Notes: generated from the letters alone by a model not told the origin. A stretch of DNA of 27,634 nucleotides from Methylophaga sp. (GCF_030651745.1 NZ_JAUSCC010000027.1:1-27634); one strand, 5' to 3'; shown: positions 1-9,181, counted from the first letter of the stretch. Program-made: numbers and translations.

Positions 1-40
1 TAATGAATACCTACGCACATCGAAATTATTAAGGATATTT

Positions 41-1081
41 GTGACTGTAAAGGTACTGATTGTTGATGATTCAGCATTTTTCCGCCGGCGACTGACTGAA
101 ATCATTAACGCCGATCCGCGGCTGGAAGTTATTGCCAGTGCCGCTGATGGTTTGGAGGCGGTAGAACAGGTATCTCGTTATAGACCCGATGTGGTCACCA
201 TGGATTTGGAAATGCCTCTACTGGATGGTATTGGCGCCGTCAAGAAAATCATGCGACGACGTCCTACTCCGGTATTAATGCTGTCAACATGGACAACTGA
301 TGGTGCCAAAGCAACTCTGGATGCTTTAGATGCAGGGGCTATGGACTTTTTACCAAAACGGTTTGAAGATTTAGCCCAGGACAAGGCCAGTGCCCGCCAA
401 AAACTCTGTGATCGCATTAATTTTCTGGCAACCCATTCCAAGCCCAATAAACATACATCCATTGTTAAAGCTCCGGAACAACCCGCCACACCCGTTATTC
501 CTGCTGAAAAGAAGAAAATAGAATTAGTGGTGATTGGTACATCAACCGGTGGGCCAGTAGCGTTACAGAATGTTTTGTCACAATTGCCGGCTAATTTTCC
601 ATTTCCGATTATTCTCCTGCAACATATGCCAGCGACATTTACACCATCATTTGCTGAACGATTAAATTCACAATGTGATATTCAGATTAAAGAAGCTCAA
701 CAAAATGATCCTCTACGCCCGGGGGTTGCTTATTTGGCACCTGGTGGTCAGCAGTTATTACTTAAAGGTCGCCGCGGTCAGCTCTATTTGCAGGTAGACC
801 CAGGCCCTGAAACTGCTACTTACCGACCCTGTATAGATGTCACTCTGGAATCAGTGTCACAGATTTGTCCGGCACAAACCCTGACCATTATCCTCACCGG
901 AATGGGGGCCGATGGTTGTGAAGGTGCAATAAAAATGCATCAAAAAGGCGCGACTATATGGGCTCAGGATCAACAAAGCAGTACCATCTATGGCATGCCT
1001 ATGGCCGTTGCCAAAGCAGGTATAGCAGATAAAATTTTGAGTCTGACGGAAATTGGTAAACTACTGACGGCGCTTAAATAG
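41..1081 (+). CDS. cheB: CheB, chemotaxis protein-glutamate methylesterase/glutaminase
   Basis: This cytoplasmic enzyme removes methyl groups from chemoreceptor glutamates and deamidates glutamines, which resets receptor sensitivity during adaptation. The 346-residue protein has both expected domains. An N-terminal receiver (about 3-120) has acidic D9/D10, phospho-acceptor D55 in MDLEMP and K106. The C-terminal methylesterase domain (about 160-345) has the catalytic serine S168 in GTSTGG, H195 in LLQHMP and D291 in GMGADG. CheA is the known phosphodonor and presumably lies just upstream of the window. The start is GTG, chosen because an AAGGAT ribosome site lies at 31-36 and the receiver begins immediately after. 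The motC start follows the stop by only two bases, so both are probably on one transcript. Length and motifs are normal for the family. Confidence 0.97.
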   Translation: MTVKVLIVDDSAFFRRRLTEIINADPRLEVIASAADGLEAVEQVSRYRPDVVTMDLEMPLLDGIGAVKKIMRRRPTPVLMLSTWTTDGAKATLDALDAGAMDFLPKRFEDLAQDKASARQKLCDRINFLATHSKPNKHTSIVKAPEQPATPVIPAEKKKIELVVIGTSTGGPVALQNVLSQLPANFPFPIILLQHMPATFTPSFAERLNSQCDIQIKEAQQNDPLRPGVAYLAPGGQQLLLKGRRGQLYLQVDPGPETATYRPCIDVTLESVSQICPAQTLTIILTGMGADGCEGAIKMHQKGATIWAQDQQSSTIYGMPMAVAKAGIADKILSLTEIGKLLTALK

Positions 1082-1083
1082 CC

Positions 1084-1824
1084 ATGGATATTCTCAGCAT
1101 ACTGGGCTTATTGATTGGGTTTGGCGCCATCATTGTAGGCCAGTATCTGGAAGGTGGTCATCTCGACACCATTCTTAACGCCGTAGCGCTGTTAATCGTG
1201 TTGGGCGGCACGCTCGGTGCGGTAATGTTACAAACGCCGATGAATACCTTTATCCGTGCGCTTAAAATGACCGTGTGGATCTTCAAGCCTCCCCAACAAT
1301 CCGCTAAACGATTATTAGAAAAAATTCTCGACTGGAACCAAATCGCCCGACGTGAGGGTTTACTCCGTTTGGAGGCAATGGCCTTGCAGGAATCCGATAT
1401 CTTTACCCAAAAAGGCTTGCAGCTTATTGCCGACGGTGCCGAGCCAGAAATCATTCGGGAGATTTTGGAAACCGATCTCGATATTATGGAAAACAACGAT
1501 TTACAGGCAGCTAAAGTCTATGAGGCCATGGGCGGTTACTCGCCGACCATAGGTATCATTGGCGCAGTATTAGGACTGATACATGTGATGGGAAATCTAG
1601 CAGATCCTTCATCTCTGGGCTCGGGTATCGCAGTGGCATTCGTGGCTACTATCTATGGTGTCGGCTTGGCAAATTTATTGTTTTTACCGATTGGTAACAA
1701 ACTCAAAACGCTGGTGCAACGGCGCACCCAATTACAAATGATGTTGATAGATGGTTTGATCAGCGTGGCTGACGGAGATAATCCACGCAATATCGAGAGC
1801 CGTCTGCAGGCATATTTAACTTAG
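1084..1824 (+). CDS. motC: MotC, MotA/PomA-family flagellar stator subunit
   Basis: This inner-membrane proton-channel subunit of the flagellar stator generates torque together with its MotB-type partner. It has 246 residues and the four-helix layout of the family: two N-terminal helices (about 1-21 and 30-50), a cytoplasmic segment with charged residues around 89-97 (RREGLLRLE), then helices near 153-172 and 179-203. The conserved prolines are visible in GYSPTIG (P154) and FLPIG (P202). The motif GGTLGAVMLQTP is typical of the MotC branch found beside cheB in Pseudomonas, not of enteric MotA, so this is likely the second or alternative stator. It sits two bases after cheB and two bases before motD, without a strong ribosome site of its own, so translation is probably coupled. 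Confidence 0.93.
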   Translation: MDILSILGLLIGFGAIIVGQYLEGGHLDTILNAVALLIVLGGTLGAVMLQTPMNTFIRALKMTVWIFKPPQQSAKRLLEKILDWNQIARREGLLRLEAMALQESDIFTQKGLQLIADGAEPEIIREILETDLDIMENNDLQAAKVYEAMGGYSPTIGIIGAVLGLIHVMGNLADPSSLGSGIAVAFVATIYGVGLANLLFLPIGNKLKTLVQRRTQLQMMLIDGLISVADGDNPRNIESRLQAYLT

Positions 1825-1826
1825 TT

Positions 1827-2737
1827 ATGGCCCGCAGAAAACGGCATGAAGAACACGAAAACCACGAACGCTGGTTGGTTTCCTATGCTGATTTCATTAC
1901 CTTGTTATTTGCGTTTTTTGTAGTGATGTATTCCATCTCGTCGGTCAATGAAGGTAAATACCGGGTATTGTCAGAAACCTTGGAAAGCGTTTTTTCGCAG
2001 CCGAGCCGTAGCAGTGATCCGATTCAGGTCGGTGAGGTGAGTCGTGGACAAGGTGAACGTGTCGCCTCTCCCGGCAAACCGGATGTGCCTGATTTTGAAA
2101 TTGAATTGCCGGAACTACCTAGAGAACGACCACCGATTTCTGAGCAAAGCGTTCGCACTATTAATGATATTTCACAACAACTCAGTAGTGCACTTGCAGA
2201 TTTGATTACTAATGAAGATGTGACGATTAAACAAACCGGAGACTGGTTGGAAGTGGAAATTAACTCCAATTTTCTGTTTGCTAGTGGTGATGCGCGGTTA
2301 GCCCGTGAAGCCGTGCCAGTTATTGGTCAAATTGCAGATGTACTGGCACCGGTAGCAAACCCGCTACAGGTCGAAGGCTTTACCGATGATCAACCCATCA
2401 ATACAACGCGTTTTCCATCTAACTGGGAATTGTCCGCCGCCAGGGCCGCTAGCGTAGTCAATTTATTGGATCGCTTTGGCATTGAACCGGGCAGGATGTC
2501 TGCGATTGGTTATGGTGAATTTAAACCCATTGCAGATAATGAAACAGAAGCTGGCAGGCAAAAAAACCGCCGCGTTGTATTAGTGATTTTGGGCAGTCAG
2601 GAAAGTCGAAGAACCCTTGAAGTATTTGATGAGCAATTAAATCAACCTGCAACAGAGGTGGAGAATATTCGTACACCTATTACAGACAGCCTGACCTCGC
2701 CGATTTTGGCCCCCACTGATATGGACGATACGTCACC

Positions 2738-2741
<4 letters not shown>
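1827..2741 (+). CDS. motD: MotD, MotB-family stator subunit with OmpA peptidoglycan-binding domain
   Basis: This is the partner of MotC that anchors the stator to the cell wall and carries the proton-binding residue. It has 304 residues. A short cationic cytoplasmic N-terminus leads into a single helix (about 20-42) in which D22 (SYADFITLLFAFF) is the expected protonatable aspartate. A periplasmic plug/linker rich in Pro, Glu and Ser follows (about 50-110), then an OmpA-like domain (about 145-257) with the peptidoglycan-binding signatures NWELSAARA and QKNRRV. The roughly 45 residues after the OmpA domain are low in complexity. The stop overlaps the parC start by four bases (ATGA), as expected for one operon. 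Confidence 0.93.
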
Positions 2742-3524
<783 letters not shown>

Positions 3525-3532
<8 letters not shown>

Positions 3533-4115
3533 GCCAACGCAAATTAAAGAGCCTCAGCAAGCCCTGGCAAATTATCTGCAAGAGTTATTGCTGGATGAAG
3601 AACTGGATACGCTTGAGCAAAATGTAACTGAAACCATTGAAACAGATCCAATAGTTGCTGAGTTTGAACCTGACATAAGTGAATCCATCAATAGTCTACC
3701 TGGGCAAAAAGGTCAGGCATTATTGTTTGAAGTTGCCGGTATGCAATTGGCATTGTCACTCGATGAACTGGATGGCATTGAAACCTGGCCGGAAGAAGGT
3801 CTTTCGCAAATACCAGGATATGCAAGCTATGTGGTTGGCACCTTAAGCCGCCCTAAACAACATACAGAAGTGATTGATCTGACAACATTAATTACCAATC
3901 AATCAAGTAATTCAGAAGATAACCGCTACATATTACTAGTGAATAATAAACAGTTAGGATTAGCAGTCTCTGCTATACGTCATGTAGTGAAGCTTGAGGA
4001 CGAAAATGTGCGTTGGCGACGTGAGCCTGGTCAAAGACCATGGCTGGCAGGTATGTTGATGTCTCCATTAAGCAGTATTATTTCATTAACTGAACTATTG
4101 AAAATATTACGATAA
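3525..4115 (+). CDS. parP: ParP-like protein with CheW-like domain
   Basis: This 196-residue protein has an acidic, poorly conserved N-terminus (about 1-60) and a CheW-like domain (about 64-195: ALLFEVAGMQLALSLDEL, then VVGTLSRP and LLVNNKQLGLAVSAI). In characterised relatives ParP bridges the ParC ATPase to the CheA/receptor array through this modified CheW domain and stops array dissociation from the pole. The role is inferred from domain and position after parC. Vibrio ParP has a longer proline-rich N-terminus, so this is a compact version. The start overlaps the end of parC by eight bases, with a weak GGAC element upstream. The stop is followed by a roughly 100-base gap before cheW that carries a promoter candidate. 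Confidence 0.8.
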
Positions 4116-4129
4116 CAGAGCAAAAAAAC

Positions 4130-4146
4130 TGGCACAAACTGTGCTT
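4130..4146 (+). promoter_or_regulatory. Candidate sigma-54 (RpoN) -24/-12 promoter upstream of cheW
   Basis: The sequence reads TGGCAC, five bases, then GTGCT. The -24 GG (4131-4132) and -12 GC (4143-4144) have the exact ten-base spacing required by sigma-54 RNA polymerase, and the -24 element is a perfect TGGCAC. It lies about 80 bases before the cheW ATG in the only sizeable gap of the operon. The same bases form a small inverted repeat (GCACA-AAC-TGTGC) behind an A-tract, so a weak attenuator is the main alternative reading. Confidence 0.5.
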
Positions 4147-4222
4147 TGATAGGATTAGATAAAGAACGTCATAAAATTGGCAGCATCACCTGAGTCAATG
4201 TTTTGTGAATAAGGAAACAAAA

Positions 4223-4702
4223 ATGAGCGAACAAGCAAATCAGGCCGGAAATGATCCGATTCTTCAGTGGGTTTCTTACCAATTGGAGCAGGAGGTATAC
4301 GGCATCAATGTGATGCAGGTGCAGGAAGTATTGCGACCTACTGAAATCGCCCCGGTACCCGGTGCGCCAGATTATGTATTGGGCATCATCAATCTGCGTG
4401 GCAATGTCGTTACTGTCATCGATACCCGTAAGCGATTTGGTCTGCCTTCTCGGGAAACGGATGAGGACTCGCGAATTATCATCGCTGAAGTGAATGGCAA
4501 CGTTATTGGCATGTTGGTTGATAGTGTTGCAGAAGTGGTTTATCTACATCAATCAGAAATCGACACCGCACCGAATGTCAGCAGTGAAGACAGTTCACGC
4601 TTTATTCAGGGTGTCTGTAGTCGAGATAAAAACCTACTGATTCTGGTTGATGTGAACAAACTGCTGAATGATGATGAAATAGCTGATATCGCCAGCTTTT
4701 AA
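4223..4702 (+). CDS. cheW: CheW, chemotaxis coupling protein
   Basis: This adaptor couples chemoreceptors to the CheA kinase in signalling arrays. The product has 159 residues, almost entirely one CheW domain: the opening strand WVSYQLEQEVYGINVMQVQEVL, then VPGAPDYVLGIINLRGNVVTVID, then GMLVDSVAEVV, and a C-terminal FIQGV / LLILVDVNKLL. The ATG at 4223 is preferred over an in-frame GTG at 4205. An AAGGAA ribosome site lies at 4211-4216, correctly spaced for 4223 and inside the coding region if the GTG were used. The gene is followed closely by a 58-codon gene and by a DUF2802 gene, matching the end of the polar che operon in pseudomonads. Confidence 0.95.
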   Translation: MSEQANQAGNDPILQWVSYQLEQEVYGINVMQVQEVLRPTEIAPVPGAPDYVLGIINLRGNVVTVIDTRKRFGLPSRETDEDSRIIIAEVNGNVIGMLVDSVAEVVYLHQSEIDTAPNVSSEDSSRFIQGVCSRDKNLLILVDVNKLLNDDEIADIASF

Positions 4703-4711
4703 TGTGATCAA

Positions 4712-4888
4712 ATGGCCGATGAAATCCATCCTGCTCAACCACTGGTGCCCTCCACCCATGTGGATACACCGGCGGATGAGAAAAGGCGTTATAAACCGAA
4801 AAAGCCGGATGAACGAAAACCGGAAGACCATGAAGACATTCCACCTAAACGGCCGCCTAAAACCGGCATTATTGATGAATATGTGTGA
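4712..4888 (+). CDS. Small proline-rich charged protein, function unknown
   Basis: This 58-codon frame (MADEIHPAQPLVPS at the start, PPKTGIIDEYV at the end) fills the gap between cheW and the DUF2802 gene in the same direction. The product is hydrophilic, rich in Pro, Lys, Glu and Asp, and has no membrane segment or signal peptide. It is probably unstructured apart from a short hydrophobic C-terminal tail (GIIDEYV) that could be a docking motif. I do not recognise a family. The ATG is nine bases after the cheW stop and has no clear ribosome site, so translational coupling is likely if it is expressed. Competing frames over this stretch give Trp/Cys/Met-rich products that look less protein-like. 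A chemotaxis or motility role is suggested only by position. Confidence 0.6.
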   Translation: MADEIHPAQPLVPSTHVDTPADEKRRYKPKKPDERKPEDHEDIPPKRPPKTGIIDEYV

Positions 4889-4903
4889 TTTTGGGAGCAC
4901 ATT

Positions 4904-5290
4904 ATGATCTTATACAGCTTATACATACTGATCGGTTTACTGGGCCTTGTTTTGCTGATGACCAGCTATAGGTTTTTTCGATTAAGTCGGGCGCAAGCCA
5001 GTCAAATAACCTCCCTGCAACAACAACTGTCAGCACTCTGCAGTGCAGCGGTGGGTTCCGACGAACGAATTGTGCGATTTGAACAAGCTCTGATGAAGAT
5101 GCGTGAACAACAAAACACTATGGATTTAGGGCAACCGCAACAGCAAAGCTACGAGCATGCTATTCGCTTAGCCCGCAAAGGCGTAGATATTAACCAGCTG
5201 ATTGATAATTGTAATTTAAGTGAAGAAGAAGCTTTATTGATTACCCGCCTGCATGGCGCGCAGCGTCATTCAGTAACAGACTTACACTAA
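4904..5290 (+). CDS. DUF2802 membrane protein of the che operon
   Basis: This is a 128-residue protein. It has an N-terminal membrane helix (about 3-22, LYILIGLLGLVLLMTSY), a Gln-rich likely coiled coil (about 30-70) and a C-terminal DUF2802 domain (about 82-122: HAIRLARKGVDINQLIDNCNLSEEEALLITRLHG). DUF2802 proteins commonly close the cheW end of polar flagellar operons, and their biochemical role is not established to my knowledge. The C-terminal part looks like a small helix-turn-helix-like fold (ARKGVDINQLIDNCNLSEEEA), which is an observation and not evidence of DNA binding. A GGGAG ribosome site lies at 4893-4897, seven bases before the ATG. The last four bases overlap the end of the convergent GGDEF-EAL gene. 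Confidence 0.85.
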   Translation: MILYSLYILIGLLGLVLLMTSYRFFRLSRAQASQITSLQQQLSALCSAAVGSDERIVRFEQALMKMREQQNTMDLGQPQQQSYEHAIRLARKGVDINQLIDNCNLSEEEALLITRLHGAQRHSVTDLH

Positions 5291-7128
5291 TGCTTCGGCG
5301 GCAATGCACGTTGCGGCTTACCGATTAAATAGCCTTGCACAAAGTCGACACCAAAATCCTGCAGCATTTTCAGCGTATCTCTGTCTTCGACAAATTCCGC
5401 CACGGTTTTCTTGCCGAGGCTATGTGAGATATCGATCATTGATTTCACCAATAACTGATCCACCGGATCATTATGTAAATTGGTGATAAAACCACCATCA
5501 ATCTTCAAAATATCCACCGGGAAGTGTTTTAAATAACTGTACGAGTTAAATCCAGCGCCAAAATCATCCAACGCAAATCGACAGCCTAAATGGCGCAGCC
5601 TATCCACCATTTGTTTGGTTTGATCAAAGTTGGAAATGGCAGAAGTTTCGGTAATTTCAAAGACTAAACGTGATGGATCGACTCCGGTTTCCAACAGTTT
5701 GCGTTCAACCAACGGATATAAATTTTTATCCAGAAAAATATTGCCTGATAAATTCACTGCCAGAGCAATGTCTCCCGGAATATTTCTGAGTAGTTCAAAG
5801 GCATGGCTGACAACCCATAGATCAATCTGATGAATCAGTCCCATGGCTTCTGCTACCGGAATAAAATCCTGAGGGTAATACAGTTTGTCGCCCTGCCCGC
5901 GCATTCGAATCAAACATTCATAATGATTGATTTTGTTTTCTTTCAGCGAGTAGATAGGTTGAAATTCGAGGATGAAATTTTCTTGCTTTAACGCCGCACG
6001 AATTCTGGGTGCCCACTCTACACTGTGTCTTAACGCATACATTTCCCGATCTGCAGGGCTATATACATGAACTCGATTGCGCCCACGCTTTTTAGCTGTA
6101 TAGCAGGCTTGATTGGCATGAGACAGGATTTCACCCACGGTCGAGAGGTTGGCTTCAGTAATGCATTTAACACCGATACTGGCGGATAAATGATATTCAT
6201 GATCATGAAAGGTGAAACTATAGCCATCAAACAAATCTCGCAACCCTTCGGCCCGAGCAACCGCTGTCTCTGGATCGATGGTGTCCACTAATACAGCGAA
6301 TTCGTCTGAACCGATTCTTACCAGGGTATCGCGGACTTTAAAAAAGCCCCTTAACGAATTTGCCACCTGTACCAATAAGGTATCGCCAGCTTCATGACCT
6401 TCTGCATCATTAAGCACTTTGAAACTATCCAGATCGATATAAAATACCGCGCTACTGGTATGGAAATTTCGTACCTGGGTTAAGGTAATATCAAGAGCCT
6501 GTTCCAGGCGGCGCCGATTAGCGAGGCCAGTTAAGTCATCGTGATTTACTGAAAATTGCAGACGTGCTTCCATAACCCGCAATTGGGCATTTTCATCTTC
6601 AATCTGTTGTTGGCGAAGATGATAGTGATCCCGCTCGCGTTTGATAGCTAAAGTGGTCATAACAGCTGGAGGTAACGCTTCTGCGGTTAAAGGCCGATAT
6701 AACAAAGATGTAACACCATGGCCTAAATCGGTTAACAGCTGATTGTGATTCCATTGGGATTTTTCGGTTAAGGCGATCACCGGGATCAATCGCCACTCAT
6801 CGAATTGGTCCAGCTTGAGACGCAATTCGCGGGCATTACAATCACCTAAACGACAGTCCAGAATAATTAAATCAATATCACAATGATCGTCGGTAATGGT
6901 CTGTCTCAATACCTGCATCAGCTTTTCGGGGCCATTTGCGGTGGTGATATTGGTAAAACCACTCAATGACAACATGGTTTGTAGAAAAGCCAGATCGGAT
7001 AAACGCGTGCCACCAATCAAAATACGAGCAGCCAATAAATCATTAACTTCCGCAGCAGAGATCGGTGCCGTCAGGCTCTGCTCGGATGTCTTTGACATCG
7101 GTGACTCAATGGTGAGTAGCGTATTCAT
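5287..7128 (-). CDS. Pseudoreceiver-GGDEF-EAL cyclic-di-GMP protein
   Basis: A 613-residue soluble protein with three domains. The N-terminal receiver-like domain (about 34-160) keeps the acceptor position D91 but has GGT where the acidic pair should be and R145 where Lys is usual, so it is probably not phosphorylated normally. A helical linker (160-195) follows. The GGDEF domain (about 196-358) reads GSDEF at 273-277, and its inhibitory site is KVRD instead of RxxD. The EAL domain (about 375-608) reads ECL at 404-406 but retains N459, E491, D521/D522, K542, E578, E581 and Q598. The residues known to bind metal and c-di-GMP in EAL phosphodiesterases are therefore present, and degradation is the more likely activity. 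No membrane segment is seen. A second possible start is Met11. It lies next to flagellar genes and has no obvious operon partner. Confidence 0.92.
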   Translation of the reverse strand: MNTLLTIESPMSKTSEQSLTAPISAAEVNDLLAARILIGGTRLSDLAFLQTMLSLSGFTNITTANGPEKLMQVLRQTITDDHCDIDLIILDCRLGDCNARELRLKLDQFDEWRLIPVIALTEKSQWNHNQLLTDLGHGVTSLLYRPLTAEALPPAVMTTLAIKRERDHYHLRQQQIEDENAQLRVMEARLQFSVNHDDLTGLANRRRLEQALDITLTQVRNFHTSSAVFYIDLDSFKVLNDAEGHEAGDTLLVQVANSLRGFFKVRDTLVRIGSDEFAVLVDTIDPETAVARAEGLRDLFDGYSFTFHDHEYHLSASIGVKCITEANLSTVGEILSHANQACYTAKKRGRNRVHVYSPADREMYALRHSVEWAPRIRAALKQENFILEFQPIYSLKENKINHYECLIRMRGQGDKLYYPQDFIPVAEAMGLIHQIDLWVVSHAFELLRNIPGDIALAVNLSGNIFLDKNLYPLVERKLLETGVDPSRLVFEITETSAISNFDQTKQMVDRLRHLGCRFALDDFGAGFNSYSYLKHFPVDILKIDGGFITNLHNDPVDQLLVKSMIDISHSLGKKTVAEFVEDRDTLKMLQDFGVDFVQGYLIGKPQRALPPKH

Positions 7129-7309
7129 CTGTTTTTGTAGGCGGTTTCTTATGACCGGTTGTGAAATACATACAAATGAAAATAGCTGCTTTATATTTTA
7201 AAATCAATACTTAATACGATTTTCATAATGCTATTTATAAAGTATTAAAGAATAAACCCCACCCAAAACGGTTAAAAAATGCTTTAACACTGATTAATGC
7301 GATAGGAAT
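7129..7309. other. AT-rich intergenic region upstream of the GGDEF-EAL gene
   Basis: About 180 bases without a gene, strongly AT-rich compared with its surroundings. It contains a repeated AATAC motif (7206-7217) and a loosely spaced complementary AAGTATT (7240-7246). The promoter of the minus-strand GGDEF-EAL gene must lie here or just inside the upstream gene, but I could not single out a convincing -35/-10 pair. No strong terminator for the upstream fliK-fhlB pair is visible. Confidence 0.4.
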
Positions 7310-7588
7310 TTAACTTTTTTCCTTAGGGAACTTTCCTGAAACAATATAGGCATAAGCAATCACTTCTGCGATAACGCGATACAAGGCTTCAGGGATGGCT
7401 TCGCCTAACTGCATATCTTTAAGCATATCCGCCAAGACAGCATCTTCGCGCAATGGAATATTGTGTTGCTTGGCAATGCGGATGATTTCAGCAGCAATAT
7501 CCCCTTCACCACTCGCTGTGACAGTTGGTGCATTGTCACCATCATAATGCAGGGCAATTGCCCGTAAAGGTTGTGATGGTTGTTTCAT
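7310..7588 (-). CDS. FlhB C-terminal-domain homologue (FhlB / EscU-YscU family short protein)
   Basis: This 92-residue cytoplasmic protein matches only the C-terminal domain of the flagellar export switch FlhB (ALHYDGDNAPTVTASGEGDIAAEIIRIAKQHNIP ... IPEALYRVIAEVIAYAY when read in segments). It has no membrane part and lacks the NPTH autocleavage motif. Such stand-alone proteins occur widely beside fliK-like genes. In relatives they can partly substitute for the cleaved C-terminal piece of FlhB. The start is set at the ATG that overlaps the stop of the upstream fliK-like gene in an ATGA (7585-7588). A longer in-frame reading would run back into fliK and adds non-conserved residues. Its pairing with fliK suggests a role in export-substrate switching. 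Confidence 0.85.
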   Translation of the reverse strand: MKQPSQPLRAIALHYDGDNAPTVTASGEGDIAAEIIRIAKQHNIPLREDAVLADMLKDMQLGEAIPEALYRVIAEVIAYAYIVSGKFPKEKS

Positions 7589-9153
7589 ACCGAGATATCC
7601 AGCAACGCATCTGACTGGGAAGACGGAGAAACCGGAGTCAACCATTCAACCGGAGCGCAATGGCAACTTAATTGACGCACCTGTAAATTCAGGGCGGACA
7701 ATTTCTGATGCAGGATATCTATATTCTCTTCCAGCAGCGCCACTGCTTTTGGATCCTCAGCCGTTAGGGAAACACTGACCATGGTTGCTTGCAAGCCAAT
7801 AGAGGCACGCAATTTACCGAGGTTTTGAGTTTCCAGATTAAGTGTTACTTGCCACTGTTCATCAGCATCTGAGTCCTGCTTTGCTCCTTTTTGCAGTTGT
7901 AACTGCATCCAGTGCAATTGTTGTTTGTCTCGCAACGGTACATCCATCAACCAGACCTGTGGCTGAGTTGGATTATCAGCTTCCCTTACCATGGTCAGTT
8001 GGTTTAGCTGCACTCTGGCAATAGCTGTTTCGACCTCCCGAAGTAACACCTGCAATCTGGCCAAATCAGTTACTCCAGCCTGTAACTGCGCATTCTGAGC
8101 AATTTGCTGGGTAGCTATATTCTGCGCCGTCAGAGTCTGTTGACTATTGGTCATCGTACCCACTGTTGTTTGCCCAGCAAGTAACATGGTCAGTAACTGA
8201 GCGGGAGTCTGGCCGTTTGCCAAAAGTGCATTGGTAATATGCGAAGGCAACTGCTGCAATGCCGATGACTGATTCAGTAAATTGATCAGCGCATTACGAA
8301 TTTCCACGGGAAGGTTCTGGGCGTTGATTTGCCCATTCGCCGTTTGCCGGATTTGCCCTTCCAGCGCCGCAGCCAGCTTCAGCAAGTTGGCCTTGAAATC
8401 ACCGCTTACTTGAGGGTTTGGCTGCATCAGTTGGCGTTCGAGAAATACACCAGACTGTTGGATAGCTTGCTGCAAACTGGCTGGTTGTTGGACAGACTGC
8501 AGTTCGCGAATGTTTTGCCACATCTGGCTTACCGCATTTTGTACCGGCACCATGGATTTTAATTCGGGTAGCGCATTAATCACATTCTGTAATTGTGGCG
8601 GTTGCGCTAAAACCAATGGTAACAATCGACGCTGTTGAGAATTGAGGGTTTCTGCAACATTCAGAATGGGATTCTGTAACGAGACATTTAAAGGCGAGCT
8701 ACTGAGGATTTGTACTAAAAGTTGTTGACCGGGCTTAAAACTGGAACTCAATCTACTGATATCCAATTCCAGGGGAACAGGCAATTTTCCGGTTTGCTGC
8801 AGTGCCATCAAAATAGATTGCTGCGGCAGTATTTTAATAACCTCGGCAAGCAGCGTCTGACCTGGGCGAAGGTCCGTTAGAACCGGTTGAGCGGTGGTGA
8901 CGGAGAGGATCTTCAAAGCTAGTTTATCGCCAGCATCAGTGCGCTGTAGCTCAATAGTCTGACCACGCTGCAAATCAATCCCGGCCTGAATGGTAAACAC
9001 CTTACCAGCCAACTGAATATCAACATTCTCGCCAGCTTTACCGGTCGAGACCACCACAGCTTGCGCAATTGGTCCGGCCGTTAATGGCAGCGTTTGATTT
9101 ACCGAACCACTTACAGTGACCTGAGCAGCCTGTGAGGTCTGAGGTATTTGCAT
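7585..9153 (-). CDS. FliK-like flagellar hook-length control protein
   Basis: A 522-residue Gln/Leu-rich protein. The long, low-complexity N-terminal and central region is typical of molecular-ruler proteins. The C-terminal hook-length domain (about 403-495) includes MDVPLRDKQQLHWMQLQLQ, LNLETQNLGKLRASIGLQ, VSVSLTAED and LNLQVRQLSC. FliK proteins are exported during hook assembly and trigger the FlhB-dependent switch from hook to filament export. Immediate coupling to a short FlhB-like gene supports this. It is not within the main fli operon here, so it may be a second FliK paralogue. The ATG at 9153 is chosen because GGTGA lies just upstream. A further upstream start at 9195 would add a hydrophobic leader that covers the promoter. 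Confidence 0.85.
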   Translation of the reverse strand: MQIPQTSQAAQVTVSGSVNQTLPLTAGPIAQAVVVSTGKAGENVDIQLAGKVFTIQAGIDLQRGQTIELQRTDAGDKLALKILSVTTAQPVLTDLRPGQTLLAEVIKILPQQSILMALQQTGKLPVPLELDISRLSSSFKPGQQLLVQILSSSPLNVSLQNPILNVAETLNSQQRRLLPLVLAQPPQLQNVINALPELKSMVPVQNAVSQMWQNIRELQSVQQPASLQQAIQQSGVFLERQLMQPNPQVSGDFKANLLKLAAALEGQIRQTANGQINAQNLPVEIRNALINLLNQSSALQQLPSHITNALLANGQTPAQLLTMLLAGQTTVGTMTNSQQTLTAQNIATQQIAQNAQLQAGVTDLARLQVLLREVETAIARVQLNQLTMVREADNPTQPQVWLMDVPLRDKQQLHWMQLQLQKGAKQDSDADEQWQVTLNLETQNLGKLRASIGLQATMVSVSLTAEDPKAVALLEENIDILHQKLSALNLQVRQLSCHCAPVEWLTPVSPSSQSDALLDISV

Positions 9154-9181
9154 GAATTCACCCAGCATTAAACACAATGCT

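Noticed and set aside
1..40. End of cheA at the left edge
   Set aside because: TAA at the first bases may be its stop, but too little sequence is present to call the frame.
4602..4900. Minus-strand frames and a Trp/Met-rich plus-strand frame around the cheW end
   Set aside because: Their products have unlikely composition and overlap cheW. The 58-codon frame in the third plus frame is more protein-like and fits the gap.
6896..7201. Plus-strand frame across the GGDEF-EAL start region
   Set aside because: Mostly antisense to the receiver domain, with no domain or ribosome site.
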